From a virus: a stretch of DNA of 64,000 nucleotides. Positions 42,671 through 49,879 of the stretch are shown here, piece by piece. The stretch is taken from positions 1 through 64,000 of the IMG/VR virus record IMGVR_UViG_3300046455_000477; one strand, given 5' to 3'. The notes beneath the pieces are model-generated. The model did no database searches. It worked only from the letters and a program-made list of their open reading frames with translations, and had not been told where the DNA came from. Every line of letters starts with the position of its first letter. Within the stretch, counting starts at the first letter, position 1. The translations under genes were made by a program, and so were the position numbers.

Positions 42671-43615
42671 TCAGCCAACCTCGGCCATCACCAGCTTCAG
42701 GGCGGCGCTCTTGTTCTTGTCGGCGCGGCCGAACAGGCTGGAGTTGAGCCGGTGGCTGTCGCTCATCGCGCGTCGCTCGTGATCGGAGAACTGCGTGACA
42801 GCGTTCAGCCAGGCCCAGGCGGTCCCGTGGCGACCCTCCAGGTCGACGCCGATGAGGCCCTCTCCGCGGAAGAGGTTCATCACCCGGTCCACGGTCGGCC
42901 CGTCCTGGGTAGTGAACACCTTGTTCGTGAGCTCCAGCGCCCGGTCCTCGGACAACGGAGCGTTGGCGAGCCGCCGCATGTTGTCCATGAACGTGTCGAA
43001 CGACCGGGGGGCGACCCCGAGGGTTTTCTTAGCTTCGTCGGCATTGAACTTCGCGCTGTGAATGACGCGCACGGGAGCCTCCCCCCGGTTAGCCATCATC
43101 AGCGTGTTGTTGCACACGACGCACACGGTCGTGTAGCGAGCCGTGGTGGCCATGCTGCCGTCGAGAGCCGTGGAGAGGAGCAGGTAGCTCCGGACGCGGT
43201 CCCGATCGTCGATCATCGACTGCTCACCAACGTAAGCGCTGGCGAAGAGCTTCCGGCCACCGAAGAGCGTTCCGGCTGTCGTTATCTGCAGCCCGATGCT
43301 CTCGACGAGGTCCCGAAAGAACTCGATGACGTCACCCGGCTGAACGGTCTGGAAGCCGGAGCTGACAGCCCCGAGCGCTGCTCCGGTGTCGGAGCGAGCC
43401 TGGATGACGCGGTCGGTGACCGTGAAGCGCTCGCCATTGTGCTCGTAGAACGTGGTCTTCGGGATGCACTCCCAGTCCATACCCGCCTTCTGGCGGATCT
43501 CTTCCAGGCTAGCCGATGCGTTGAAGGAGTTTCCCATGCCGTGCCAGACATAGGTGCCTTCGAGATAGGCGAACTCCGCGAACCCGTTGCGGCGGATGGT
43601 TGTCTCGGCGGTCAT
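42671..43615 (-). CDS. DUF932 protein (phage/plasmid-like, TIGR03299 type)
   Basis: A 314-residue protein with the DUF932 pattern: TYVWHGMGNSFNASASLEEI, an aromatic-rich middle (GFQTVQPGDVIEFFRDLVE), RYTTVCVVCNNTLMMA with the conserved Cys-Asn-Asn, and HSAKFNADEAKKTLG. The family is common on phages and plasmids, function unsettled. ATG 43615 has AAAAGGAG upstream. It is one of the largest genes of the accessory block. Confidence 0.85.
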   Translation of the reverse strand: MTAETTIRRNGFAEFAYLEGTYVWHGMGNSFNASASLEEIRQKAGMDWECIPKTTFYEHNGERFTVTDRVIQARSDTGAALGAVSSGFQTVQPGDVIEFFRDLVESIGLQITTAGTLFGGRKLFASAYVGEQSMIDDRDRVRSYLLLSTALDGSMATTARYTTVCVVCNNTLMMANRGEAPVRVIHSAKFNADEAKKTLGVAPRSFDTFMDNMRRLANAPLSEDRALELTNKVFTTQDGPTVDRVMNLFRGEGLIGVDLEGRHGTAWAWLNAVTQFSDHERRAMSDSHRLNSSLFGRADKNKSAALKLVMAEVG

Positions 43616-43617
43616 CG

Positions 43618-43860
43618 TTAAATCTCCTTTTCATAAGTAATCTTGGTGACACCAAGAAGCTCCGCCTTGAGACGGAGCGCTGTCAGGCTTTGAGCCTTTG
43701 TCGGACCAAGGCGCAAGCTGCCGGCCTTGCCGACATAGTAGTAGTCAGATGCGCCAAAGCGGGTGAACACCCGCGTCCTGTTAGTGCGCTTGTTGGTCAG
43801 CTCAATGCTGCCACGAGCTAGCAGACCTTCGATGATGATATCTCGTTGAGTTTTAGCCAC
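43618..43860 (-). CDS. Small basic hypothetical protein with own promoter element
   Basis: An 80-residue basic protein from GTG 43860 after ACCGCCAGGAGA: AKTQRDIIIEGLLARGSIEL, NRTRVFTRFGASDYYYVGKA, LRLGPTKAQSLTALRLKAEL. The middle reads as a three-strand sheet and the end as a helix, a fold seen in small DNA-associated phage proteins. No family named. Confidence 0.55.
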   Translation of the reverse strand: MAKTQRDIIIEGLLARGSIELTNKRTNRTRVFTRFGASDYYYVGKAGSLRLGPTKAQSLTALRLKAELLGVTKITYEKEI

Positions 43861-43909
43861 GGCGGGGTCTCCTGGCGGTAGCCTCGGGCGGGGTGCCCTC
43901 GGTAGCACC

Positions 43910-43940
43910 TTTCTAGGCGTTCCCTCGGGCTGAACGAAAG
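43910..43940 (-). promoter_or_regulatory. Phage promoter-like element upstream of 43860
   Basis: CTTTCG, 19 bases, TAGAAAG on the - strand, with GGAAAACAT before it. The second hexamer differs from the TACAAA form at one base. Confidence 0.55.
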
Positions 43941-43955
43941 ATGTTTTCCGCGAAA

Positions 43956-44069
43956 CTATCTTTCGTTCCGCCGCTCCAGCCACTGACCAAGGAAAACCCC
44001 GATCAGCACGCCGAGGGCGACAAGTATGGCGGCGTCGAAGAGGTCGAAGGAGGCCCGAAGCGCGCTCAT
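43956..44069 (-). CDS. 37-residue single-span membrane protein
   Basis: Too short for usual gene callers. ATG 44069 overlaps the preceding stop (ATGA). The product begins MSALRASFDLFDAAILVALG, continues with a hydrophobic stretch VLIGVFLGQWL and ends ERRNER*, giving one membrane helix (about residues 12-30) and a basic tail. Its TAG at 43956 lies just before the next promoter element. Small membrane proteins of this kind can affect host envelope or superinfection; function is not shown. Confidence 0.55.
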   Translation of the reverse strand: MSALRASFDLFDAAILVALGVLIGVFLGQWLERRNER

Positions 44070-44272
44070 GGCTCGTCCTCATTGAGCATGTCGTCCCACT
44101 CCTCGACGGTCATACCGGTCATGTAGAACTCTCGCTCGCTGGCGGAGAGCTGCGGAAAAGCGTCCTGAATCAGGATACCACCTCGGGTGTAGGCGGCGAC
44201 CTGTTCGACTGTGATGTTCAGCTCCATCGTGCGGACGAAGCCGGAGAAGGCGGAGCGGCGGGTGACGAGCAT
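44066..44272 (-). CDS. Small acidic hypothetical protein
   Basis: A 68-residue protein, MLVTRRSAFSGFVRTMELNI, then acidic helices ASEREFYMTGMTVEEWDDML. ATG 44272 has GGAGAG upstream; MELN at an internal Met is a weaker alternative. Coupled to the 37-residue membrane protein. Function unknown. Confidence 0.5.
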   Translation of the reverse strand: MLVTRRSAFSGFVRTMELNITVEQVAAYTRGGILIQDAFPQLSASEREFYMTGMTVEEWDDMLNEDEP

Positions 44273-44296
44273 CGGTACTCTCCTTGCAGCAGCGGG

Positions 44297-44316
44297 ACCG
44301 GGGGACGCCCCCCGGT
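44297..44316 (-). terminator. Hairpin ACCGGGGG-ACG-CCCCCCGGT
   Basis: A strong GC hairpin immediately after the stop of the 224-residue gene at 44325, on the transcript of that gene. There is no T-run. Confidence 0.5.
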
Positions 44317-44324
44317 CGGGTCGG

Positions 44325-44999
44325 TCACAGGCTCCAGTCGCACTCCAGGCGGACGCGGTTCTCGTGGAACGCGGCCCACGCGACGCGGACGCTATTCTCC
44401 ATCAGGTTGGTGCACTGGCTGGTAGACGCCGACAGCCAGCGGCTCTTGGCCATCAGCTCGGTGACGACCATCTCGTAGAGGTTGTCGAACCGCTCGCGGG
44501 TCGTGAGTGGCTGGCCGTTCTCGTTGGTCTTCTCGCCGAGGATCCCGACCCAGTGGGCGACGGCGTCGTAGACGTCGGCCTTGGCGGCGTTCTCGAAGTG
44601 CTTGTCGGCCCAGCCCATCACGGAGCACAGGCTGTTTCCGCGTGCCACTGCCTTCACAAGGTCGGCGTGGAGGCGCTGCAGATCGTCCTTGGCGACCGCG
44701 GACGCGGCGCTCAGGCGGCTCGGGAGCGTCGCCCAGGCGCGGTCCAGAGTCTCTGCGGCGATGAGCGGCCGGAGGTTGTCGATGGCCGACTGGAGAGTCT
44801 CGAGCGAATAGGTGGCGTTCTTCTCCATTGCTTCCTGGTAGTATCCGTCGGTCGTCGCCTTCGTCAGGATGCGGTGGAGGAGGGACAGTCGCTGGCGGGC
44901 GTCGCCCTTCACGGAGACGTCTCTCAGGACGCTGAGGTCGGCGCGAAGGTCTGCGAGGGCGTTGGAGCGGCGCTCGGCACGGGGGATGCGATTGGACAC
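44325..44999 (-). CDS. Helical hypothetical protein
   Basis: A 224-residue, almost entirely helical protein from GTG 44999 after CCGCCAGGAGA. It contains LADLRADLSVLRDVSVKGDA, a long middle helix and RFDNLYEMVVTELMAKSRWL. No catalytic motif. It shares its transcript with the 93-residue gene upstream. A structural or regulatory partner role is possible. Confidence 0.5.
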   Translation of the reverse strand: MSNRIPRAERRSNALADLRADLSVLRDVSVKGDARQRLSLLHRILTKATTDGYYQEAMEKNATYSLETLQSAIDNLRPLIAAETLDRAWATLPSRLSAASAVAKDDLQRLHADLVKAVARGNSLCSVMGWADKHFENAAKADVYDAVAHWVGILGEKTNENGQPLTTRERFDNLYEMVVTELMAKSRWLSASTSQCTNLMENSVRVAWAAFHENRVRLECDWSL

Positions 45000-45023
45000 G
45001 GGGATTCTCCTGGCGGGTGGGGA

Positions 45024-45305
45024 TTAGAGGGTGACGAACTGGCAGGGTTGGCAGTACTGATACCCGCCTTTCGTCCATTTTCCGGCGAAACCGTCCTTGA
45101 GGCAAAAGCCGAGGGGAGCAAGGTTGTAGGCGAAGCCGCTCGGGATGTTCTTCCAGCCACGGTCGCGAAGCTCGCTCGCGATACGGGAGACCGCGATGCC
45201 CTGGGTCATGGAACCGTCCGCGAGCTTGAAGCTGTGGACGAGGCAGTCGAGGATGGCGTTCTGAAGACGGAGAGCGGCGGCAGACATCTTTTGGTCACGG
45301 GTCAC
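45024..45305 (-). CDS. Small winged-helix-like hypothetical protein
   Basis: A 93-residue protein from GTG 45305, fixed by the CCGCCAGGAG leader. ALRLQNAILDCLVHSFKLAD, IAVSRIASELRDRGW looks like a winged helix, followed by a Cys-bearing end GYQYCQPCQ. It is driven by the promoter element at 45361. DNA binding is plausible but not shown. Confidence 0.5.
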   Translation of the reverse strand: MTRDQKMSAAALRLQNAILDCLVHSFKLADGSMTQGIAVSRIASELRDRGWKNIPSGFAYNLAPLGFCLKDGFAGKWTKGGYQYCQPCQFVTL

Positions 45306-45360
45306 GAGGGTAGCTCCTGGCGGGAGGGTTGGAGGCTCGGGCCACCGGCCCGACCCCAGC

Positions 45361-45390
45361 TTTGTAGGCCGATCACTCCTGCGGCGAAAG
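45361..45390 (-). promoter_or_regulatory. Phage promoter-like element upstream of 45305
   Basis: CTTTCG, 18 bases, TACAAAG on the - strand, preceded by GGGAAAGAT and followed by GGGTCGGGCCGGTGGCCCGA, a leader hairpin. It overlaps the 3-prime end of the upstream gene. Confidence 0.65.
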
Positions 45391-45615
45391 ATCTTTCCCG
45401 AGAAATATTCTTTCGTCCTCGGCAGCTCGCGCCTCTCCGATCCACAGCGCCTGGAGCTGCGCATCACTGCGCCGCAGGCCATGGGATCCCGACGTCCCTG
45501 CGTCGGCATAGCAGATCGGGTTCCCCATCACCCGGCATACCGGGCACTCCGGACAGATGCAGGCCTCTGTAGCACGACCGCAGACGTCGCACGGACCCGA
45601 TCTCCAGTGTAGCAT
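45373..45615 (-). CDS. Cys-rich zinc-binding-like protein
   Basis: An 80-residue protein from ATG 45615, nine bases after AGGAG. It has CDVCGRATEACICPECPVC, several C-x2-C pairs suggesting one or two zinc knuckles, then a helical tail. Similar small zinc proteins occur in phage accessory regions and may bind nucleic acid or host RNA polymerase. GTG 45624 is too close to the ribosome site. Confidence 0.55.
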   Translation of the reverse strand: MLHWRSGPCDVCGRATEACICPECPVCRVMGNPICYADAGTSGSHGLRRSDAQLQALWIGEARAAEDERIFLGKDLSPQE

Positions 45616-45639
45616 ATCACTCACTCCTAGAAAAGGCCA

Positions 45640-45662
45640 GCCCCCCGGTTTGTCCGGGGGGC
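45640..45662 (-). terminator. Hairpin GCCCCCCGG-TTTGT-CCGGGGGGC
   Basis: A nine-base-pair perfect stem with a five-base loop just after the DUF2786 stop, on that transcript, then TGGCCTTTTC with a short T-run. A likely intrinsic terminator. Confidence 0.65.
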
Positions 45663-45672
45663 GTGACCGGGT

Positions 45673-46599
45673 TCAGCCGATGGACTTGCGGGCGGCTCCG
45701 CCCCCGACCTGACGGTCCAGGCCGATGTCCCGGCCGGACTGTGATCCGGAGTTGTAGGCGTTCCAGTCGACGCGAGCGGCCTCCTTCGCCTGGCGGCGCT
45801 GATAACCCTCGTACCAGCGGCGATCCCGGGCCTCGCGCTTCGCGCGCTCGGCGGGGGTCTCCTGCTTTACCGGCTCCACCGCCTTGCGGGCGTCGTACTC
45901 GGCGCGCCACTGAGCGGCCCGAGCGGCGGACTCGGCCCGAGCGCGGGTCGTGGTTCCCGGAGCGTATCCGTAGCGGAGGTCGTTATTCAGGTCCTCCTCG
46001 TTCAGGTAGACGTCGGAGAGGACCAGCTCCGTTCCGTTGCCCCTGGGAACGTCGCCACGGCGAGCACGAGCCTCGGCGTCGGCCTTGGCCCGGAGGTCGG
46101 ACAGGCGGCTCTGCAGCCGATCGCTGCATCCGTTGAACCACGACTTCGTGGAGCGGTCCCGCTTGTCCTCGTAGGGGCAGAGGCGCTCCATTGTGGCCAT
46201 CAGGTAGGAGTACATCTCCCGGACCACGAGGATGTTGACGCTGCGGCCGACCAGGCAGTGACGGCGACGCATCCGGAGCTTGCCGGTGCCGTTCGTGCGG
46301 CGGGCGAGGGTCTCGACCGTCCAGTGAGCGCAGAAGTTGGCCTCGGCGACCGCCTTCATCAGCGTGACCTGCCAGTCGGCGGTGGCGGCGATACTGCCGA
46401 CATCCTTCTCGCGGGTGGCGTCGACCGACGCGGGCTCGCTGTCGTCGATGGAGGACATCTCCAGGTTGTACTCGGCGAGGATCGCCTGCGCCTTCAGGGC
46501 GGCGGCGTTGGCCTCGTTTTCGTTGGAGTTATTGCCGGCGAGCGCGAGCAGCTTGCGGACGCGGGCGATGACGGACTCGGGGACGGCTGTCTGGGACAC
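45673..46599 (-). CDS. DUF2786 domain protein
   Basis: A 308-residue protein. GTG 46599 after CCGCCAGGAGA is chosen over the longer frame. Residues 1-55 fit DUF2786 (VPESVIARVRKLLALAGN, NEANAAALKAQAILAEYNL), and the middle to about 200 is the usual partner domain with MRRRHCLVGRSVNILVVREMY. The C-terminus is Arg/Ala-rich and probably disordered. The family is common in phages; role unknown, possibly nucleic-acid related. Confidence 0.8.
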   Translation of the reverse strand: MSQTAVPESVIARVRKLLALAGNNSNENEANAAALKAQAILAEYNLEMSSIDDSEPASVDATREKDVGSIAATADWQVTLMKAVAEANFCAHWTVETLARRTNGTGKLRMRRRHCLVGRSVNILVVREMYSYLMATMERLCPYEDKRDRSTKSWFNGCSDRLQSRLSDLRAKADAEARARRGDVPRGNGTELVLSDVYLNEEDLNNDLRYGYAPGTTTRARAESAARAAQWRAEYDARKAVEPVKQETPAERAKREARDRRWYEGYQRRQAKEAARVDWNAYNSGSQSGRDIGLDRQVGGGAARKSIG

Positions 46600-46655
46600 G
46601 GCGGGTTCTCCTGGCGGGAGGTGGTGGGCTCCGGAGGCTCCCCCCGGACCCCAGC

Positions 46656-46686
46656 TTTGTAGCCGGAGAGTCCGGGGGAGGGAAAG
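46656..46686 (-). promoter_or_regulatory. Phage promoter-like element upstream of 46599
   Basis: CTTTCC, 19 bases, TACAAAG on the - strand, preceded by AGGAAAAGT. Leader GGGGTCCGGGGGGAGCCTCC follows, then CCGCCAGGAGA. Confidence 0.65.
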
Positions 46687-46717
46687 ACTTTTCCTGGGGT
46701 GAAGCAAGAATAATCCG

Positions 46718-47212
46718 TTAGCCAAACATTCCGGGAAACTCGGCGCTCTCGACCTCGTCGGCGGCCTCGTCCAGCGCATCGGCGGCCTCCTCCAGCTCCT
46801 GGAGCTCGTCCCCGAGCTTCTCGGCCTCCGCCTCGTCCTCGCGGAGCTTCTCGACGACCCCCCGCATCTCCTCAGCAGCTGCGCGGCCAAAGTTGGCGAT
46901 GTTGCTGGCGCGAGTGGCCCGCGACTCCGCCCCCCGCTTCCGGCCGCCACGCATCATCACGCCGACGGTGGCGACGACGTCCCGCAGCAGCTCCTCGGCC
47001 TCCATGGACAGTTCGGGCTTACACCCGTCGATGCCCTCCAGGATGTCGGCGGTCTCGCCCAGGGTCTGGATGCGCGGGGTCTCGGCGAGTCCTCCCTCGG
47101 CGTTGTCGACGATCTCACGGAGCTCCTCGGCGAGGGACTCGGTGTCGGCGTAGAAGATGTCAATGGCGTTCGGCACGGACGTCTTGATGGTCTCGAGTTT
47201 GTAGCGTGACAC
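46718..47212 (-). CDS. Acidic coiled-coil protein
   Basis: A 164-residue acidic protein from GTG 47212, preceded by AAGGAGAG. The last 60 residues are heptad-like Glu/Ala/Leu (EKLREDEAEAEKLGDELQEL). The middle contains a basic patch GGRKRGAESRATR. No domain recognised. It is the second gene of the transcript from the 47452 promoter element. Confidence 0.5.
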   Translation of the reverse strand: MSRYKLETIKTSVPNAIDIFYADTESLAEELREIVDNAEGGLAETPRIQTLGETADILEGIDGCKPELSMEAEELLRDVVATVGVMMRGGRKRGAESRATRASNIANFGRAAAEEMRGVVEKLREDEAEAEKLGDELQELEEAADALDEAADEVESAEFPGMFG

Positions 47213-47224
47213 GGTGGGCTCTCC

Positions 47225-47413
47225 TTAGGAAATTTGACCGGCGGCGCGAGCCTTGGCGACAGCGGCGGCGCTCGGGGCGCGACCGAAGAGCGCGGTCCAG
47301 TCGGCGACGTACTTGGCTTCGGTTTTCACGGTATAGGTCTTGGCGGGCTTGGCGACAATGCCGAGGCGGGCGAGGCGGCGAGTGACGCGGTCGGGCTTGG
47401 AATCGTGGCTCAC
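47225..47413 (-). CDS. Small basic hypothetical protein with own promoter element
   Basis: A 62-residue Lys/Arg/Ala-rich protein from GTG 47413 (ribosome site CAAGGAG): DRVTRRLARLGIVAKPAKTY, then ADWTALFGRAPSAAAVAKAR. The helix-turn-helix spacing of the C-terminal part suggests DNA contact, without proof. Confidence 0.5.
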   Translation of the reverse strand: MSHDSKPDRVTRRLARLGIVAKPAKTYTVKTEAKYVADWTALFGRAPSAAAVAKARAAGQIS

Positions 47414-47451
47414 GGCGGGCTCCTTGACCGGGGGGAATCCCCGACCCCCTC

Positions 47452-47481
47452 TTTGTAGGCTGACGTCGGGGATCCTGAAAG
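47452..47481 (-). promoter_or_regulatory. Phage promoter-like element upstream of 47413
   Basis: CTTTCA, 18 bases, TACAAAG on the - strand, preceded by GAAAAGT; GGTCGGGGATTCCCCCCGG leader hairpin downstream. Confidence 0.65.
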
Positions 47482-47508
47482 ACTTTTCTTCGGGGTGAGG
47501 TAGGAATC

Positions 47509-48528
47509 TTAGACTGCCACCTCGCTCACGCCGCCCTGCGGCCGGTCGATCGAGGATCGCCACCACCGCTTCCCCCCGCACTCGGCGCAGCGAAACCGCT
47601 GAGGGTTTGAGGTAGCTCTGCTTCCGTAGTCGCTGGCCTCCAACCACGCATGGGAACAGCCCGCAGCCGAGCCGTGGGATCGGGCCACCGCGTCGTGTAC
47701 CCAGTGGCCTCGGCGGTGATCCACCGGTCCCCTGCGGTCGCCCTGCGCCCCTTGCGGGGGTGACGGGTGCGGCGGGTAGACGCGGGGGACGAGGTGAGTG
47801 ACCGAGTGGTGGGGGGTCGTCCGGACGGAGCGACCGCCGCTGAACGTTCGCTTGGCGCTTATCTCCACCATGGTTGGACTGAACAGATCGCCCGTCAGCG
47901 CCCCGAGCAGAGCGATGATGTTCCGGAGGTCGGCCGAGCCCTCCTTCAGGATCGGGATGTTCAGGTCCGCGAGGTCGAACCCACCCTGAATCTTCAGGAG
48001 CCGCGCCGAGTGGTGATCCGCCAGGGAGCCCAGCAGCTCCGGCGGGAGTCGGTTAGCGGCCGAACCCCAGAGGTACTCGTCCGGATTCATTCGGATGATC
48101 TCTGCCATTCGGGCGCGATCCTCGGTTGCCCACGGAACGTGAAGCTTGTAGGCGACCGGCCAGATAACGGCTCCGGTCACCGTCGGCCCATCGGCAAAGC
48201 AGTAGACGTCGTCGCCGACGACCAGGTAGCCGACACGGGCGTCCATCGTTGGGCTTCCCGGATACCCGTTCGCTTTATTCCAGAACGCTCGGTTGTCGAC
48301 CTCCATCCACGTCGCCTGATGAGGTGAGCGGACGGTTGGGGCGATGGCGGCGATCAGCTCCGGGTGATCGTGGATCACCTGCCCGATCAGCTCGGAGGCG
48401 CGACTGTCGAAGACGTACTTCTCGGCTCTGTGGACGGCTTTGATGCCGTCCGGATATCTGGTTCCGTACTTTCCACCAAAGAATATCGGACGGGTCGTGA
48501 CCATGTCCGCGAGCGTCAGATTTGTCAT
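47509..48528 (-). CDS. Hypothetical protein with C-terminal zinc ribbon
   Basis: A 339-residue protein. Residues 1-220 are a folded domain (RPIFFGGKYGTRYPDGIKAV, VGDDVYCFADGPTVTG, YLWGSAANRLPPELLGSLAD). A Pro/His-rich linker follows, then a C-terminal ribbon with GCSHAW ... FRCAECGGKRWW (C-x-H and C-x2-C). ATG 48528 has GGAGG upstream. The N-terminal family is not recognised. Confidence 0.55.
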   Translation of the reverse strand: MTNLTLADMVTTRPIFFGGKYGTRYPDGIKAVHRAEKYVFDSRASELIGQVIHDHPELIAAIAPTVRSPHQATWMEVDNRAFWNKANGYPGSPTMDARVGYLVVGDDVYCFADGPTVTGAVIWPVAYKLHVPWATEDRARMAEIIRMNPDEYLWGSAANRLPPELLGSLADHHSARLLKIQGGFDLADLNIPILKEGSADLRNIIALLGALTGDLFSPTMVEISAKRTFSGGRSVRTTPHHSVTHLVPRVYPPHPSPPQGAQGDRRGPVDHRRGHWVHDAVARSHGSAAGCSHAWLEASDYGSRATSNPQRFRCAECGGKRWWRSSIDRPQGGVSEVAV

Positions 48529-48547
48529 GCAAGGCCTCCATGCGGAA

Positions 48548-48569
48548 ACCGGGGGGCAAGCCCCCCGGT
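48548..48569 (-). terminator. Hairpin ACCGGGGGGC-AA-GCCCCCCGGT
   Basis: A ten-base-pair perfect stem just after the stop of the gene at 48577 (read leftward), followed by TTTCC. It probably ends that transcript before the next gene. Confidence 0.6.
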
Positions 48570-48576
48570 CGTTTCC

Positions 48577-49155
48577 TCAGCCAGCCGGAGTGATCTCGAT
48601 CCAGCCCTTGCGAACCGCCTTGCGGAGGGTGCGGCGAGCCTTGGAGCCGACGAGCTCGATGAACTCCCCGACGGTCATGCCAGACTTCAGGAGCGAGCGG
48701 CGGCGGAGGCTGTCGGAGCCGTCCCGACCGCTCCACGAGGTGGCGAGAACCGTGATGACGTCGTCGTGATCGGCGGTCTTGGCGCGGCTCGCGCCCTCCT
48801 CGTCGTCGTCGGCGTCGGCGTTCTCCATCTCGGCCTCGATTGCCTTCATCTCGTCCTCGAGGGTATTCACGTCGGCCTCGATGACGTCCAGCTCGGCCTT
48901 GATGGCGTCCAGCTCGGTTTCGTCGGCCTCGGCCTCGTCGTCACTGAGGTCTTCACAAGCGCAGAGGTTGCCCGACTCGTCGATGAAGAACTCGTCGGCG
49001 TGCTTGGAGAGGAAAGCCTCGATGAAGTCGCGAAGCTGTTCGGCCTTTTGGCGAGAGAGGGTCGACGCGGCGGGCGTCCGGTCCTCGTTGTGCTCGCAGA
49101 TCGTCTGAACGAGGGACACGAGAACGGGCTTGGAAGCGGTGCTGAGGTCGTACAC
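48577..49155 (-). CDS. Acidic coiled-coil protein with basic C-terminal domain
   Basis: A 192-residue protein from GTG 49155 after CCGCCAGGAGA. A very acidic coiled coil spans about 70-125 (ELDAIKAELDVIEADVNTLE); the C-terminal 60 residues are basic (DSLRRRSLLKSGMTVGEFIE, RRTLRKAVRKGWIEI) and could bind DNA. The split resembles histone-like or regulator proteins. No family recognised. Confidence 0.5.
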   Translation of the reverse strand: MYDLSTASKPVLVSLVQTICEHNEDRTPAASTLSRQKAEQLRDFIEAFLSKHADEFFIDESGNLCACEDLSDDEAEADETELDAIKAELDVIEADVNTLEDEMKAIEAEMENADADDDEEGASRAKTADHDDVITVLATSWSGRDGSDSLRRRSLLKSGMTVGEFIELVGSKARRTLRKAVRKGWIEITPAG

Positions 49156-49205
49156 GGCGAAGTCTCCTGGCGGAGGGTTAGGGGCCAAACCGGCCCGGTA
49201 GATGA

Positions 49206-49235
49206 GTTCTAACCGTCCTCGGGAGACCGCGAAAG
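49206..49235 (-). promoter_or_regulatory. Phage promoter-like element upstream of 49155
   Basis: CTTTCG, 18 bases, TAGAAC on the - strand, preceded by AGAATTTG. It overlaps the end of the nuclease gene. The second hexamer is the most diverged of the set. Confidence 0.45.
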
Positions 49236-49700
49236 CAAATTCTGCGAAAGAATATTTCGTTCCTGGGGGTTGGTTAGGACGGCGGATATCTCCCGCCAGC
49301 TCCAGTTTGCCGGACCACCCTTCCAAACTCGGCCGCTGGCGGGAACATTATTCAGACCCCCGAGGGCGAGCGCCGCCGCGTGAGCTCCGCTCACTATGTA
49401 TAGTTGGTCGACGGGGTCGCCGCGCCGAGGTCCTCCGTCGTGTCGGCGGCGCACAGCGATCCATACGATCCCTCCGTGGCGGACGCGGCGGCTGATCCAG
49501 GCGACCTGGAGCGGGCGGAGGTCCACGGTGAAGCTGCTCGTCTCCTTGAACTCAATCCAGAACTCCGTTCCTGCGCTGCAGGAGTTCGAGTCCGGGATGC
49601 CGGGGGTTACTCCGCCGCTCTCCACAGCCACCCAGTCGAAATCGCGAAGCTGTTGGCGAAACAGTCCTCGCAGTCCTCCGTCGCGCTTGGTGGCCGTCAG
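49209..49700 (-). CDS. PD-(D/E)XK nuclease, VRR-NUC-like
   Basis: A 163-residue protein whose core GVTPGIPDSN ... GTEFWIEFKETSSF shows the acidic PD and ExK residues of PD-(D/E)XK nucleases, followed by LRPLQVAWISRRVRHGG. This is the layout of phage VRR-NUC-like or Holliday-junction-type nucleases. The start is unusual: the only candidate near the end of the previous gene is CTG 49700 (CTGA overlap, AAGGAG five bases upstream); no ATG, GTG or TTG is well placed. It follows the polymerase and probably acts in replication or repair. Confidence 0.65.
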   Translation of the reverse strand: MTATKRDGGLRGLFRQQLRDFDWVAVESGGVTPGIPDSNSCSAGTEFWIEFKETSSFTVDLRPLQVAWISRRVRHGGIVWIAVRRRHDGGPRRGDPVDQLYIVSGAHAAALALGGLNNVPASGRVWKGGPANWSWREISAVLTNPQERNILSQNLLSRSPEDG

Positions 49701-49879
49701 ATCAGCTCCTTCTCCTTGGCGAGCCAAACGGGTATCACCATGACACCCTGTTCCTTGTCCCACTCGCACTGAGACTTGGGGAGCCACACGAGCCGGAGGC
49801 CGTCCGAGAACCTCCAGGCTTTCTCGGTCTCGACCGTTATCTCTCCGGCTATGTCGACGAGAACCTTTTCCTTGGCCAT
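49697..49879 (-). CDS. Small hypothetical protein between polymerase and nuclease
   Basis: A 60-residue protein, MAKEKVLVDIAGEITVETEK, RLVWLPKSQCEWDKEQGVMV. ATG 49879 overlaps the polymerase stop. Similar short beta-rich proteins lie near polymerase genes in other phages. Function unknown. Confidence 0.5.
   Translation of the reverse strand: MAKEKVLVDIAGEITVETEKAWRFSDGLRLVWLPKSQCEWDKEQGVMVIPVWLAKEKELI

Noticed and set aside
44211-45572. 453-residue + strand frame
   Set aside because: Spans several - strand genes, their leaders and hairpins, with composition of an antisense frame.
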